DNA of 25,983 nucleotides from Limnohabitans sp. (lineage in GTDB: Bacteria > Pseudomonadota > Gammaproteobacteria > Burkholderiales > Burkholderiaceae_C): contig JAHECM010000001.1 of the NCBI GenBank assembly GCA_024641725.1, forward strand, positions 8,622 to 34,604. Reading direction: 5' to 3'. A model generated the notes under the pieces. That model was not told where the DNA came from, did not search any database, and worked only from the letters and a program-made list of their open reading frames with translations. Positions 15,699 to 24,926 of this stretch are shown here, one piece after another; within the stretch, counting starts at the first letter, position 1, and every line of letters starts with the position of its first letter. The position numbers were made by a program, and so were the translations under genes.

Positions 15699-16440
15699 CT
15701 CTTCTGCACCCGCCGCCGTTGCGATCTCGGGTCTGCGCAAGTCCTACGGCAGCAACGAAGTCCTCAAAGGCATCGACCTGCTGGTGCAGCCGGGTGAGGT
15801 GATCGCCATCATCGGCAAAAGCGGCTCGGGCAAAAGCACGCTGCTGCGCTGCATCAATGGTCTGGAGACCTTTCAACACGGCACATTGGCGGTCCAAGGC
15901 CAAGCGCTCGTTTATGACAACCCTGCCGCCATGCGCAGCCTGCGCCAGCAAGTGGGCATGATCTTCCAATCGTTCAACCTGTTCCCGCAACTCACGGTGG
16001 GCAAAAACATCCAGCTCGCGCCCGGCCTGGTCAAGCAGTTGCCCGCCGCCGAGACCGAAGCCTGCGCGCGCCGCCTGCTGGCCCGTGTGGGCTTGGCAGA
16101 AAAGTTCGACGCGTTTCCCGATCAGCTCTCGGGCGGGCAGCAGCAACGCGTGGCAATTGCGCGGGCGCTGGCCATGTCACCGGGCATTTTGTTGTGCGAC
16201 GAAATCACCTCGGCGCTCGACCCCGAACTGGTGGGCGAAGTGCTGGCCGTGGTGGAGTCGCTGGCGCAAGAAGGCATGACACTCTTGATGGTCACGCACG
16301 AAATGAACTTTGCCCGCAAAGTGAGCGACCGCGTGATCTTCATGCACCAAGGACTGGTGCATGAACAAGGCGCGCCAGACGCCTTGTTCTCGAACCCACA
16401 AACGCCGGAACTGCGGCAGTTCCTGGCGTCCATCCACTGA
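15685..16440 (+). CDS. Amino-acid ABC transporter ATP-binding protein
   Basis: 251 residues from ATG 15685, which overlaps the permease end by 14 nt; ATG at 15658 is an alternative adding nine residues. Walker A is GKSGSGKST (44-52), the Q-loop lies in GMIFQSFNLFPQLT, the signature is LSGGQQQRVAIARAL (from 148), and Walker B is LLCDE with Asp172 and Glu173, followed by the switch His205 in VTHEM. Walker B reads DEITSALD where many relatives have DEPTSALD. It powers import of a polar amino acid. Last gene of the operon; the convergent CMD-like gene ends 8 nt away with no obvious terminator. Confidence 0.95.
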   Translation: MSNADSSAPAAVAISGLRKSYGSNEVLKGIDLLVQPGEVIAIIGKSGSGKSTLLRCINGLETFQHGTLAVQGQALVYDNPAAMRSLRQQVGMIFQSFNLFPQLTVGKNIQLAPGLVKQLPAAETEACARRLLARVGLAEKFDAFPDQLSGGQQQRVAIARALAMSPGILLCDEITSALDPELVGEVLAVVESLAQEGMTLLMVTHEMNFARKVSDRVIFMHQGLVHEQGAPDALFSNPQTPELRQFLASIH

Positions 16441-16448
16441 ACGGGTGA

Positions 16449-17069
16449 TCAGCGCGGAAAGCGCTGCAGCCGTTTGGCGTCTTTAGGCACCTGGTATTCG
16501 GCTGCATTCATCTGCATGGCCAGCGAGGTGTAGTAGGCGTTGATCGCGGTCAGGTCCACCACGCCCTGCTTGCCAAAGCGTTTTTCTGCGCGGGCAAAGG
16601 TGTGGTCAGACACGTGCTTGTTTTTGTGCAGCTCGGTCGAGAAGTCGTAGACGATTTCCTCGTCATCGCTCATGCCTTGGGGCCTGCGGCCCTGGGCAAT
16701 GGCTTCGGTGATCGAGGCCTTGATGCCCGCTTCCACGGCAATGGGCTGGTGCACCAGCCACTCGTAGTCCTGCGTCCATTCGCGCGCCACCACCAAAATC
16801 ACCAGCTCGCTCAAGGTCGTGCCAATGGCCGACTTGTAGCGCAGGTAGTCTCCTGTGGAGCGCATCAGCGTCATGACCTGCGGGCTGTGCAACAGGGGCT
16901 GGAACGGCCCACGCAGCGCGGCTTTTCTGGCCGTTTCAAAGTCCTGCACCGCTTGCTTTTGCTCAGGCGTGTACTGCTCTGGCGGGATAGTGGGCAAGCG
17001 GCCTTGCGCAAAAACCAATGAAGAAATGCTCACGGCAAAAAGGGCTGCGAATGACCGAATGATTGGCAT
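16449..17069 (-). CDS. Secreted carboxymuconolactone decarboxylase-like (AhpD fold) protein
   Basis: 206 residues from ATG 17069. The first 22 residues (MPIIRSFAALFAVSISSLVF) are a signal peptide ending near FAQG, so the protein is likely periplasmic. The rest matches the CMD/AhpD-like helical fold: GPFQPLLHSPQVM, LSELVILVVAREW, DYEWLVHQPIAVEAGI and VDLTAINAYYTSLAM. The redox CxxC of AhpD is absent, as in many family members, so peroxidase-partner activity is unlikely; the Glu and His in the DYEWLVH segment may be functional. An upstream in-frame start at 17174 is rejected because it would bury the signal peptide. The reaction is unknown. Convergent with the ABC operon. Confidence 0.85.
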   Translation of the reverse strand: MPIIRSFAALFAVSISSLVFAQGRLPTIPPEQYTPEQKQAVQDFETARKAALRGPFQPLLHSPQVMTLMRSTGDYLRYKSAIGTTLSELVILVVAREWTQDYEWLVHQPIAVEAGIKASITEAIAQGRRPQGMSDDEEIVYDFSTELHKNKHVSDHTFARAEKRFGKQGVVDLTAINAYYTSLAMQMNAAEYQVPKDAKRLQRFPR

Positions 17070-17155
17070 GGTGTGTAGGCTGAGAGTGGGGAGACACCCC
17101 ACGTTAGTGGATATGCCCGGTGTGCGCAAGGGTGCTCGCAAGGGCGTTGGCAAGT

Positions 17156-17185
17156 GGTTACAAAACCAGAACAAATCCTCATAAT
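17156..17185 (+). promoter_or_regulatory. Candidate promoter and GGTTAC box of second gap
   Basis: TTACAA (17158-17163) and CATAAT (17180-17185) are spaced by 16 nt and could be the -35 and -10. The -35 lies inside GGTTACAAAACC (17156-17167), which resembles the palindrome upstream of the first gap gene. A further GGTTAC is at 17226 and an inverted TGTAAC at 17196. Occupation of the box would compete with RNA polymerase. Confidence 0.35.
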
Positions 17186-17239
17186 TCCTGGGTCATGTAA
17201 CAAAGTTTCATAAATTCTGTACGATGGTTACATTTCCGG

Positions 17240-17253
17240 GCTGGCGCGCCAGC
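17240..17253. promoter_or_regulatory. 14-bp palindrome in the leader of second gap
   Basis: GCTGGCGCGCCAGC is a perfect palindrome 41 nt before the start codon. As a DNA site it could bind a dimeric protein; as RNA it has no loop and would pair poorly within itself. It is unrelated in sequence to the GGTTAC boxes. Confidence 0.35.
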
Positions 17254-17294
17254 TGCCCGGCATGCCCAACACTTCGAACGAAAGAGAGACTCCC

Positions 17295-18308
<1,014 letters not shown>

Positions 18309-18321
18309 CCCCCCGATTTAC

Positions 18322-18351
18322 CCGCATTTGTCGCTGAGGTGGCAAATGCGG
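18322..18351. other. Stem-loop after second gap
   Basis: CCGCATTTG and CAAATGCGG form a perfect 9-bp stem around a 12-nt loop, 13 nt after the stop codon. No T-run follows, so Rho-independent termination is not clear, but its position fits a 3'-end structure. Confidence 0.5.
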
Positions 18352-18412
18352 ACGCCTGCGACTGGCTACCATGGGGCTCGCCATCGCCGATGGCTTACAG
18401 CACCACAGCCCC

Positions 18413-20311
18413 ATGCACTTGAGCGTTACATCAGCCGTCCAGTCCCTGGCGCACATCCGTCAGATTGAGCAAACGCCCCTGCACCAGGCCATGCCCTGGC
18501 AGAGCACGTATGAACTGATCGCGGCCAGCGCCCAAGCCCACGCAGAGCGGCCCGCGTTGACCTTTTTGGAAACCGGTCAGCCCGGCGGGCCCAGCACCAC
18601 CTGGACTTACCGGGAGTTGCTCCAAAAAATCCACCAGGCGGCCAATGCTCTGAGGGCACTGGGCCTGCAAGCGGGCGATGTGGTGGCCGTGCTGCTGCCA
18701 GGGGGCCTCGCTTACCACCTGGCCCTGTGGGGTGGTGAGGCGGCGGGCATTGTGCAGCCGCTCAACCCCTTGCTCAGCGAAGACAAATTGCTGTCGCTGC
18801 TGCGCGCCAGCGGCGCACAAGTGCTGATCGCGCACGGTGCAGAGGACGACACCCAGATGCGTGCCAAGGCGCTGCGGCTTCAAGCGCAATTGCCCACGCT
18901 GCACACCGTGCTCTTGGTGAACCCGGATGGCACTGCGCTGACAGAGGCCGACCCGCTGCCAGCTGGGGTGCAAGACTTTTACTCCTTGGTGAATGCCCAG
19001 CCCTCGGACCGGCTGCTCAGCGAGCGGGTTTTTTCAGCCAGCGACATGGCGGCCTACTTTCACACCGGTGGCACCACCGGCGCGCCCAAACTGGCACGGC
19101 ACAGCCACGGCGCACAGGTGTTCACCGCCTGGGCCAATGCACAGATGCAGGACTTCAAGTGCAGCGATGTGACCCTCAACGGCTACCCCCTGTTCCATGT
19201 GGCGGGGGTGCTGCCCGGGGCGCTGTGCTCACTGGCCGTGGGCATGCATGTGATCATTCCGACCGCTGCCATGTTCCGCAACCGGGAGGTGATCCAAAAC
19301 TATTGGCGATTGGTGGCGCACCACCGCTGCACCCTGATGTCCGGCGTGCCCACCGTGCTGGCGGCCTTGGCGGGGGTGCCACTGGCCGGAGCCGACATCA
19401 CGACCCTGCGGGGCGTGCGCACGGGCGCTGCGCCCCTGCCCCCAGAACTGGCCCAGCGCTTTGAAGACACCGTTGGCCTGCACGTTAACGAGAGCTTGGG
19501 CATGACCGAGACCGCAGGGCTGAGCACCGTGGCCCCGCCAGGTCTGGGCGCTCCTGCAGGCTGCGTGGGCTGGCCGCTGCCGTATGCGCGCGTGCGCATT
19601 GCAGGCCTGAACAGCGACGGCCAACCTACCGCGCACGAACTGCCCTCGGGCGACAAAGGCATGGTGCTGTACAAAGGCCCGAACTTGTTTTCTGGCTACT
19701 TGGACGCGGCCGAAACTGCACGCAGCTTCACGCCGGACGGCTGGCTGATCACAGGCGATGTGGGTTTTGTGGACGAGCTGGGGCGGGTGCACCTGACGGG
19801 CCGCGCCAAGGACCTGATCATCCGGGGTGGTCACAACATCGACCCCAAGGTGATCGAAGACGCCCTGGGCTCGCACCCGGCTGTGGCGCTGTGCGCTGCG
19901 GTGGGCGCGCCTGACGCCTACGCAGGTGAGCTGCCCGTGGCCTTTGCCACGCTCAAGCCGGGCTGCGAGGTGAGCGAAGCCGAGTTGCTGGCCTTCACCG
20001 CCGAGCGCGTGGACGAAGGCCCCGCCAAACCCAAATCGATCACCATCCTGGGCACCATGCCCGTGACCAATGTGGGCAAGATCTACAAGCCCGAATTGCG
20101 CACCCTGGCCACAGGGGCCGTGGTGCAGGCGCTGGTCGATCAGGAGTGCAGCGCGGCCGGGCTGCCGCAAGACCAACGCCCGCGCGTGGTGGCCGAGGGC
20201 GATGCACCGGTGTGGGTGGACGCCAGCGGGCCGGGCTGGGCACGCGTGCAGGGGCAGCTGGGCGCCCTGGTTGCCGCCTTGCCGGTGAAGGTTGAGCTGC
20301 GCGCGGGCTGA
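18413..20311 (+). CDS. AMP-binding acyl-CoA synthetase
   Basis: 632 residues from ATG 18413 (an ATG at 18371 would add 14 residues; neither has a clear ribosome-binding site). The ATP-binding motif HTGGTTGAPKLARHSH starts near residue 217, NESLGMTETAG is the A5 motif, GDVGFVDELGRVHLTGRAKD with IIRGGHN is the hinge, and the adenylation lysine is probably Lys556 in TNVGKIYK. The enzyme activates a carboxylic acid to acyl-AMP and then acyl-CoA. The N-terminal style (LAHIRQIEQTPL, LWGGEAAGIVQPLNPLL) matches a betaproteobacterial acyl-CoA synthetase group of undefined substrate. It follows gap without functional link and ends 19 nt from the convergent topB. Confidence 0.9.
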   Translation: MHLSVTSAVQSLAHIRQIEQTPLHQAMPWQSTYELIAASAQAHAERPALTFLETGQPGGPSTTWTYRELLQKIHQAANALRALGLQAGDVVAVLLPGGLAYHLALWGGEAAGIVQPLNPLLSEDKLLSLLRASGAQVLIAHGAEDDTQMRAKALRLQAQLPTLHTVLLVNPDGTALTEADPLPAGVQDFYSLVNAQPSDRLLSERVFSASDMAAYFHTGGTTGAPKLARHSHGAQVFTAWANAQMQDFKCSDVTLNGYPLFHVAGVLPGALCSLAVGMHVIIPTAAMFRNREVIQNYWRLVAHHRCTLMSGVPTVLAALAGVPLAGADITTLRGVRTGAAPLPPELAQRFEDTVGLHVNESLGMTETAGLSTVAPPGLGAPAGCVGWPLPYARVRIAGLNSDGQPTAHELPSGDKGMVLYKGPNLFSGYLDAAETARSFTPDGWLITGDVGFVDELGRVHLTGRAKDLIIRGGHNIDPKVIEDALGSHPAVALCAAVGAPDAYAGELPVAFATLKPGCEVSEAELLAFTAERVDEGPAKPKSITILGTMPVTNVGKIYKPELRTLATGAVVQALVDQECSAAGLPQDQRPRVVAEGDAPVWVDASGPGWARVQGQLGALVAALPVKVELRAG

Positions 20312-20330
20312 CTTAGCCCAACAAAGCAGT

Positions 20331-23252
20331 TCAGCTCAGGTGCTTGCCAATGATCCCGGCCAGCTCGAACATGGTGGCGCTGTCTTTGCCAAACACTGCT
20401 TGCAGCTTGCCATCGGCCTTGATCGAGCGCTTGTCCGCCGGGTCTTGCAAGTTGTTGGCCTTGATGTAGTCCCAGATTTTTTTGACCACTTCGGTGCGGG
20501 CATAGGTGCCATCGCCGATCACGGCCATCAGCGCGGCGCTGGGCTTGAGGCTGCCCACAGCGGCTTTGCGCGGGGCTTTGGGGGCAGCGGTCTTGGCGGC
20601 TTTTTTGGCCGCGGGGGTTTTGGCGGCGGTCTTCTTGGCGGCTGACTTGGCAGGGGCTTTGCCGGTGGTTTTGCCTGCCGCTGTTTTGCGCGGCGGGTAT
20701 TTGCTCTCACGCTGCTCAAACTCAAAGGCGACCTTGCCTTCTTCCGCGTTCCAGGCCAAGAAGGCCTTGAAGGTGCGGCGCGTGCGGTTGCTCAAGAATT
20801 TGTCCAGCAAATCGGTCTTGCCTGTGGCCAGCAGCTTGCTGGCCTGTTCGCGCTCCACCGGTTGCTGCAAGATGATCTTGCCGGTTTTGAAGTCGCAGCT
20901 GGGGGTCGCTTGCGCGTGGGTGGGCACGGCTTTGCTGCACACGTAGTTGCTGCCGTGCTCGTGCACCTCGCTGCCGCACTTGGGGCAAGCGCCGAGCGAT
21001 GCGTCGGTGAACTCGACGATCTCGCCGCTGTCTTCGTCTTTTTTGCTGTCACCGAAGTCGAACTCGAGCTTCCAGTTTTTTTCTTCCTCGTTGTACTTGA
21101 GCGCCATTTCGGCCACAAAAGGCCAGCCCGCTTTGGAGCGGAAGCCTTCGAGTGGGCCGATTTTTTTGTCGCGCATGAACTGCTCCACCTCGGCCACCTC
21201 AAAGGTGCGGCCTGCAGGCGTCTTGCCAAACGAGAAGCCGCAGCCTTCGCTCGCGCCGTCGGCGCCTGTGCAGGTGTAGCGGCGGTAGTTTTCCTTGACC
21301 ACGCCGCCGCAGTTGGGGCAGGGCGTTTGCACGGTGGCGTAGTCGCCGGGCACGGTGTCGCGGTCGTATTCTTTGGCTTTTTTGACGATGTGCTCGGTCA
21401 TGGCCGCGATCTCGGCCATGAAGCTGGCTCGGCTGAGCTTGCCTTGCTCCATTTGCGCGAGCTTGTACTCCCATTCGCCCGTGAGCTCGGGTTTGGAGAG
21501 TTCCTCGACCTGCAGGCCGCGCAACAGCGTCATGAGCTGGAAGGCCTTGGCGGTGGGGATCATCTCCCGGCCTTCGCGCAGCATGTATTTTTCGTTGATC
21601 AAGCCTTCAATGGTGGCGGCGCGCGTGGCGGGCGTGCCCAGACCCTTTTCTTGCATGGCTTCGCGCAGTTCGTCGTCGTCCACCATCTTGCCTGCGCCTT
21701 CCATGGCGCCCAGCAAAGTCGCCTCTGAATAGCGGGCAGGAGGGCGGGTTTTGAGGCCCTTGGGTTCGACCGACTCGACGCCCACTGGCTCGCCTGCTTG
21801 CACCGGCACCAGGTTCTGGCCCTTGTCGCCTTCTTTGGCGTCTTCGACTTCTGCGGCGGCTTCTTTGCCATAAATGGCCAACCAACCGGGCTTGACCAGC
21901 ACCTTGCCCTCGGTCTTGAAGTTGTGCCCAGCCGCCGTGCTGATGCGGGTGGTCACCATGTATTCGGCACTCGGGAAGAACACCGCCATGAAGCGGCGCA
22001 CCACCAAGTCGTAGAGCTTTTGCTCGGCCTCGGACAAGCCACTGGGCGCTTGCAGTGTGGGGATGATGGCAAAGTGGTCAGAGACTTTTTTGTTGTCGAA
22101 CACGCGCGGCAGCTTGCGCACATAGCTGCCGTTGAGCGCCGTGAGCGCGTGCGGGGCCAAGTGGCGCATGCCGCTGTCGGCCAGCATCTCAAAGGTCTGT
22201 TTGGCCACGGGCACGTAGTCTTCGGGCAGGTGGCGCGAGTCGGTACGCGGATAAGTCAGGGCCTTGTGGCGCTCGTACAGGCTTTGCGCCAGCGCCAGCG
22301 TGGTCTTGGCCGAAAAGCCGAATTTGCCGTTGGCCTCGCGCTGCAAGCTGGTCAGGTCAAACAGGCCGGGGCTCGCTTGCGTGGTGGGCTTGGACTCTTC
22401 GGTGACGCTGGCCGTCTTGCCGCGCACCGCGTCCACAATGGCCTGCGCCTCGGCGGCAGTCCAGACTCGGTCGGCTTTTTTCTCGGCGTCTTCGGCGTCT
22501 TTCTTCCAGGCCGGGTTGAACCACTTGCCCGGGTAGCTGCCCGCCTCGGCGGCAAAGCTGGCGTGCACCTCCCAGTAATCGCGGCTGATGAATTTGCGAA
22601 TTTGTTCTTCGCGCTCCACCACCACGGCCAGCGTGGGGGTTTGCACCCGGCCCACGGTGGTCAAGAAGAAACCGCCATCGCGCGAATTGAACGCGGTCAT
22701 GGCGCGGGTGCCGTTGATGCCCACCAGCCAGTCGGCTTCAGAGCGGCTGCGGGCCGCGTCGGCCAGGCCCTGCATTTGCTGCTCTGTGCGCAGGCTGTCA
22801 AAACCATCGCGAATGGCCTGCGGCGTCATGGACTGCAGCCACAGGCGCTTGACGGGCTTGTTCAGCGGTTTGGCACCGCCTGCGTACTGCTCGATCAAAC
22901 GGAAGATCAGCTCGCCCTCGCGGCCCGCGTCACAGGCGTTGATGAGCGCCGTCACGTCTTTGCGCTTGGCCTGCTTGACCACGGCGCTCAAACGGCTCTT
23001 GGTCTTGTCCACGGGCTTCAAGTCAAAGTGCGGCGGGATCACGGGCAAGTTGGCAAAGCTCCACTTGCCGCGCTTGACGTCGTATTGCTCGGGGGCCTGG
23101 ATTTCCACCAAGTGGCCCACCGCGCTGGTCACGACATAGCGGTCGTTTTCGAAATGGTCATCGTGCTTCTCGAACTTGCCCGCGGTGGGGGTCAAGGCTT
23201 TGACGATGTCTTGGGCCACCGAAGGCTTTTCTGCAATCACCAGTGTTTTCAT
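20331..23252 (-). CDS. topB: DNA topoisomerase III with lysine/alanine-rich linker and C-terminal SWIB domain
   Basis: 973 residues against about 650 in E. coli TopB. A type IA topoisomerase: Toprim start KTLVIAEKPSVAQDI and acidic DAGREGELIFR, catalytic Tyr334 in LTYPRTDSRHLPED, then GLGTPATRAATIEGLI. Two cysteine-containing C-terminal repeats follow (CPNCGG and CPKCGS, each with two later Cys). Residues 856-898 are a Lys/Ala/Pro tract like histone H1 or AlgP. Residues 899-973 are a SWIB/MDM2-type domain (SLKPSAALMAVIGDG, KKIWDYIKANNLQDP, FELAGIIGKHLS). It relaxes and decatenates DNA; the extra parts probably add DNA or protein binding. ATG 23252 is chosen because the Toprim strand starts there; the open frame to 23342 is an extension through the promoter. 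Divergent from the SET gene. Confidence 0.93.
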   Translation of the reverse strand: MKTLVIAEKPSVAQDIVKALTPTAGKFEKHDDHFENDRYVVTSAVGHLVEIQAPEQYDVKRGKWSFANLPVIPPHFDLKPVDKTKSRLSAVVKQAKRKDVTALINACDAGREGELIFRLIEQYAGGAKPLNKPVKRLWLQSMTPQAIRDGFDSLRTEQQMQGLADAARSRSEADWLVGINGTRAMTAFNSRDGGFFLTTVGRVQTPTLAVVVEREEQIRKFISRDYWEVHASFAAEAGSYPGKWFNPAWKKDAEDAEKKADRVWTAAEAQAIVDAVRGKTASVTEESKPTTQASPGLFDLTSLQREANGKFGFSAKTTLALAQSLYERHKALTYPRTDSRHLPEDYVPVAKQTFEMLADSGMRHLAPHALTALNGSYVRKLPRVFDNKKVSDHFAIIPTLQAPSGLSEAEQKLYDLVVRRFMAVFFPSAEYMVTTRISTAAGHNFKTEGKVLVKPGWLAIYGKEAAAEVEDAKEGDKGQNLVPVQAGEPVGVESVEPKGLKTRPPARYSEATLLGAMEGAGKMVDDDELREAMQEKGLGTPATRAATIEGLINEKYMLREGREMIPTAKAFQLMTLLRGLQVEELSKPELTGEWEYKLAQMEQGKLSRASFMAEIAAMTEHIVKKAKEYDRDTVPGDYATVQTPCPNCGGVVKENYRRYTCTGADGASEGCGFSFGKTPAGRTFEVAEVEQFMRDKKIGPLEGFRSKAGWPFVAEMALKYNEEEKNWKLEFDFGDSKKDEDSGEIVEFTDASLGACPKCGSEVHEHGSNYVCSKAVPTHAQATPSCDFKTGKIILQQPVEREQASKLLATGKTDLLDKFLSNRTRRTFKAFLAWNAEEGKVAFEFEQRESKYPPRKTAAGKTTGKAPAKSAAKKTAAKTPAAKKAAKTAAPKAPRKAAVGSLKPSAALMAVIGDGTYARTEVVKKIWDYIKANNLQDPADKRSIKADGKLQAVFGKDSATMFELAGIIGKHLS

Positions 23253-23287
23253 GTGTCTGTCATCCTGCTCTATACAATCCAGTCTCT

Positions 23288-23319
23288 CGCGTGCGCGCAC
23301 CTGTGTACGCGTGCGCACG
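23288..23319. other. Alternating purine-pyrimidine tract in divergent promoter
   Basis: Bases 23288-23300 (CGCGTGCGCGCAC) and 23302-23319 (TGTGTACGCGTGCGCACG) alternate pyrimidine and purine strictly, with one break between them, and CG/CA steps dominate. Such DNA flips readily to the Z form under negative supercoiling. It lies in the 121-nt spacer between topB and the SET gene, close to a TATAGA that could be the topB -10. Confidence 0.55.
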
Positions 23320-23373
23320 GGCGCGCTCACGCGCACGCCCACATGAATTCACCATAACAAATTTTTAAACGCC

Positions 23374-24108
23374 GTGGCCAAATCTGCTGTTTCCCCTTCA
23401 GGCTCATCGACCGGCACCACCTCGCAGCGCCGCATCCAGGTCCGCCGCTCCGGTGTGCATGGCAAAGGCGTGTTTGCCCTGCAAGACATTGCCGAGGGCG
23501 AGACCGTCATTGAATACGTGGGCGAGATCATCAGCTGGGACGAGGCGCAAGAGCGCCACCCCCACGACCCCAACGACCCCAACCACACCTTCTACTTCCA
23601 CGTCAACGAAGACAAAGTGATCGACGCGCTGCACGGCGGCAACTCCTCGCGTTGGATCAACCACAGCTGCGACGCCAACTGCGAAGCCGACGAGGACAAC
23701 GAGCGCATCTTCATCAAGGCGCTGCGCAATATTCACGCCGGAGAAGAGCTCAACTACGACTACGGCCTCATCATCGACGAGCCCTACACCAAGAAGCTCT
23801 TGGCCGAGTACCCCTGCTGGTGCGGCGCCAAAAACTGCCGGGGCACGCTGCTGTCGCCCAAGGACCGCGAAGACACTCCCAAAATTCCGGGCCAAAAGAA
23901 AACCAAAAAAACCAAGTCAAAAGTCAAGTCCAAAGCCAAGGCCGAAAGCAAGCCCAAAGCCAAGGCTGACAACAAGGCCAGTGGCAAAGAGAAAGCCAAG
24001 GCCAAAGATGGGGTCAAGGCCAAGGCCGACAGCAAAACCAAGGCCCCAAAGTCCCTTAAGCCAAAGCCAAATGTTAAGAAAGAGGCCAAGAAGGTCGCCA
24101 AAGCCTGA
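23374..24108 (+). CDS. SET-domain protein lysine methyltransferase with lysine-rich tail
   Basis: 244 residues. A SET domain spans about 20-135: RRIQVRRSGVHGKGVFA and GETVIEYVGEII for AdoMet binding, then RWINHSCDANC (NHSC 96-99) and GEELNYDYGL (YDY 128-130), the knot-forming and catalytic motifs. A post-SET CWCGAKNC (C148, C150, C155) can bind zinc together with a Cys near NHSC. Residues about 174-244 are highly Lys/Ala-rich, resembling histone H1 tails. SET enzymes methylate lysines with AdoMet; the target here is unknown. The start is GTG with no clear ribosome-binding site; no later start keeps the domain intact. Divergent from topB-SWIB, followed by birA 20 nt downstream on the same strand. 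Confidence 0.9.
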   Translation: MAKSAVSPSGSSTGTTSQRRIQVRRSGVHGKGVFALQDIAEGETVIEYVGEIISWDEAQERHPHDPNDPNHTFYFHVNEDKVIDALHGGNSSRWINHSCDANCEADEDNERIFIKALRNIHAGEELNYDYGLIIDEPYTKKLLAEYPCWCGAKNCRGTLLSPKDREDTPKIPGQKKTKKTKSKVKSKAKAESKPKAKADNKASGKEKAKAKDGVKAKADSKTKAPKSLKPKPNVKKEAKKVAKA

Positions 24109-24128
24109 GCCCTGAGCATGCTCACGCC

Positions 24129-24926
24129 ATGACCCACCACACCCTCTGGCACGCCGAAGCGATCTGGGAGCAGGTTTGGCCCCTGCTGCCCGGCTTCACG
24201 GTCGAGGTGCTGCCCGAGATCGACTCCAGCAACACCGAGCTGATGCGCCGCGCCCGCCAAGGCCAGATCGAGCCGACCTTGCTGGTGGCCGAATCGCAAA
24301 CGGCAGGTCGCGGCCGCATGGGCCGGGTCTGGCAGAGCGCGCCGGGCGATTCGCTGACCTTTTCTTTGAGCCTGCCCTTTACCCCCCGTGACTGGTCGGG
24401 CCTGTCGCTGGCCGTGGGCCTGAGCCTGGCCGAGAGCCTGCACCCGGGCATCCGCCTGAAGTGGCCCAACGACCTGTGGTGGCAAGAGCGCAAGCTGGGC
24501 GGCATCTTGATCGAGGCCGCCAGCATCGGCGGGCGCAGCCAGGTGGTGATCGGCATGGGCATCAACATCCGGCCCCGCCCGGCCGATGGGCTGAACACCC
24601 CACCCGCCGCGCTGACCGAGGCTTGGCCCCAAGCCAGCGCGCCCGCCACGCTGGCGCGCGTGTTGTGGCCTTTGGTGCAGATGCTCCAAGCCTTTGAAAG
24701 CCAAGGCTTCGCGCCCCTGCAAACGCGCTTTGAGGCCCGCGATGTGTTGCGGGGTCGCCAGATCACCACCAGCGACGGCCTGCAAGGCGAATGCCTCGGG
24801 GTCAGCGCCAACGGTGCGCTACGATTGCTCAACGCCCAGGGCGAGCACGCCATTCACAGCTCCGAAGTGAGCGTGCGCCCCCTGGGACCGAACCCGAACC
24901 CGAACCCCCTCAAGGACAACACCTGA
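24129..24926 (+). CDS. birA: Biotin-[acetyl-CoA-carboxylase] ligase
   Basis: 265 residues, the monofunctional form without an N-terminal HTH, so it is unlikely to repress biotin genes. The enzyme makes biotinyl-AMP and attaches biotin to the acetyl-CoA carboxylase carrier protein. Visible motifs: EIDSSNTELM, the biotin-binding GRGRMGR (60-66; Met replaces the more usual Arg), KWPNDLWW with Lys111, and RKLGGILIE, then VIGMGINI. It follows the SET gene by 20 nt across a 12-bp palindrome (TGAGCATGCTCA, 24113-24124). Its TGA overlaps the ATG of the next gene. Confidence 0.95.
   Translation: MTHHTLWHAEAIWEQVWPLLPGFTVEVLPEIDSSNTELMRRARQGQIEPTLLVAESQTAGRGRMGRVWQSAPGDSLTFSLSLPFTPRDWSGLSLAVGLSLAESLHPGIRLKWPNDLWWQERKLGGILIEAASIGGRSQVVIGMGINIRPRPADGLNTPPAALTEAWPQASAPATLARVLWPLVQMLQAFESQGFAPLQTRFEARDVLRGRQITTSDGLQGECLGVSANGALRLLNAQGEHAIHSSEVSVRPLGPNPNPNPLKDNT

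Noticed and set aside
18322..18351. Intrinsic terminator after the second gap
   Set aside because: The stem is perfect but no T-run follows, so it is recorded only as a stem-loop.
21798..23357. 519-codon open frame opposite topB
   Set aside because: It is the antisense shadow of a strongly conserved topoisomerase, with His/Gly/Val-rich composition and no motif.
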